DNA of 5,261 nucleotides from an uncultured Flavobacteriaceae bacterium (GTDB taxonomy: Bacteria; Bacteroidota; Bacteroidia; Flavobacteriales; Flavobacteriaceae), in assembly GCA_938041595.1 (NCBI GenBank), contig CALITN010000080.1, forward strand, positions 1 to 5,261. The letters run 5' to 3'. Positions 5,246-5,261 of this stretch are shown in pieces. The position numbers and the translations under genes were made by a program. Positions within the stretch are counted from its first letter, which is position 1; every line of letters begins with the position of its first letter. The notes under the pieces are model-generated. The model did not search any database and was not told the origin of the DNA. It was given only the letters and a program-made list of their open reading frames with translations.

Positions 5246-5261
5246 TGAATTGTACAATTCA
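5246..5261. repeat. Perfect 16-bp palindrome at the window edge
   Basis: TGAATTGTACAATTCA is identical to its own reverse complement, with no spacer. It ends exactly at the last base, so the symmetry may extend further. An A-rich run (5232-5238) lies just to the left. It could be a dimeric-regulator operator for the minus-strand ORF or part of a terminator stem for a gene to the right. The window does not decide. Confidence 0.4.

Larger units (their letters stand above)
5033..5246. repeat. 11-bp inverted repeat flanking the right-end AT-rich segment
   Basis: AAGTATTATTT at 5033-5043 is exactly complementary in reverse to AAATAATACTT at 5236-5246. The pair encloses about 190 bp that includes the possible small membrane ORF. 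The arms are AT-only apart from one G or C, so chance is a real possibility. I see no flanking target-site duplication. Confidence 0.25.
4937..5261. other. AT-rich region after murF without a recognisable conserved protein gene
   Basis: This 325-bp end of the window holds the tRNA-like locus, the possible micro-ORF and the repeats listed separately. No conserved protein family is visible in any frame. I see no good terminator for murF apart from the hairpins of the tRNA-like sequence itself. Base composition is clearly more AT-rich than the adjacent genes. Confidence 0.6.

Noticed and set aside
1..5261. CRISPR array, insertion sequence, defence or toxin-antitoxin system
   Set aside because: There are no regularly spaced direct repeats, no transposase or nuclease motifs and no recognisable paired small genes. 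The coding part is an ordinary T9SS/gliding and housekeeping neighbourhood.

Overview
This window comes from a bacterium of the phylum Bacteroidota, most likely class Flavobacteriia or a close relative. The evidence is gene content: the gliding lipoprotein GldJ and the type IX secretion system (T9SS) shuttle protein PorV lie next to murF and pdhA. The AT-rich intergenic DNA contains matches to the Bacteroidota -7 box TAnnTTTG, and no strong Shine-Dalgarno sites precede the genes. I cannot name a genus.

Layout, left to right. Positions 1-474 (minus) hold the N-terminal half of pdhA, the E1 alpha subunit of pyruvate dehydrogenase, cut by the window edge. Positions 550-1722 (minus) hold porV. 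A 173-bp divergent intergenic region follows, with two back-to-back inverted repeats and a TAnnTTTG box very close to the next start codon. Positions 1896-3602 (plus) hold gldJ. A clear intrinsic terminator at 3613-3639 ends five bases before the start of murF (3644-4936, plus). The last 325 bp, after murF, are AT-rich and carry no conserved protein gene. They contain a tRNA-like minus-strand sequence with intact ends and a disrupted middle, a possible 31-codon membrane-peptide ORF, and several inverted repeats or palindromes.

How the genes work together. GldJ is an outer-membrane lipoprotein needed for gliding and T9SS function. PorV is the outer-membrane protein that collects T9SS cargo at the translocon and helps deliver it to the surface. 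Their divergent arrangement places two parts of one machine around a shared control region. murF (last step of cytoplasmic UDP-MurNAc-pentapeptide synthesis) and pdhA (pyruvate to acetyl-CoA) are housekeeping neighbours. As I recall the synteny, porU, the T9SS C-terminal sortase gene, normally sits beside porV in this neighbourhood; it is absent here.

I found no defence system, CRISPR array, insertion sequence or undescribed multi-gene system. The points most worth a second look are the tRNA-like locus downstream of murF, the terminator abutting the murF start, the missing porU, and the possible membrane micro-ORF at the right edge.
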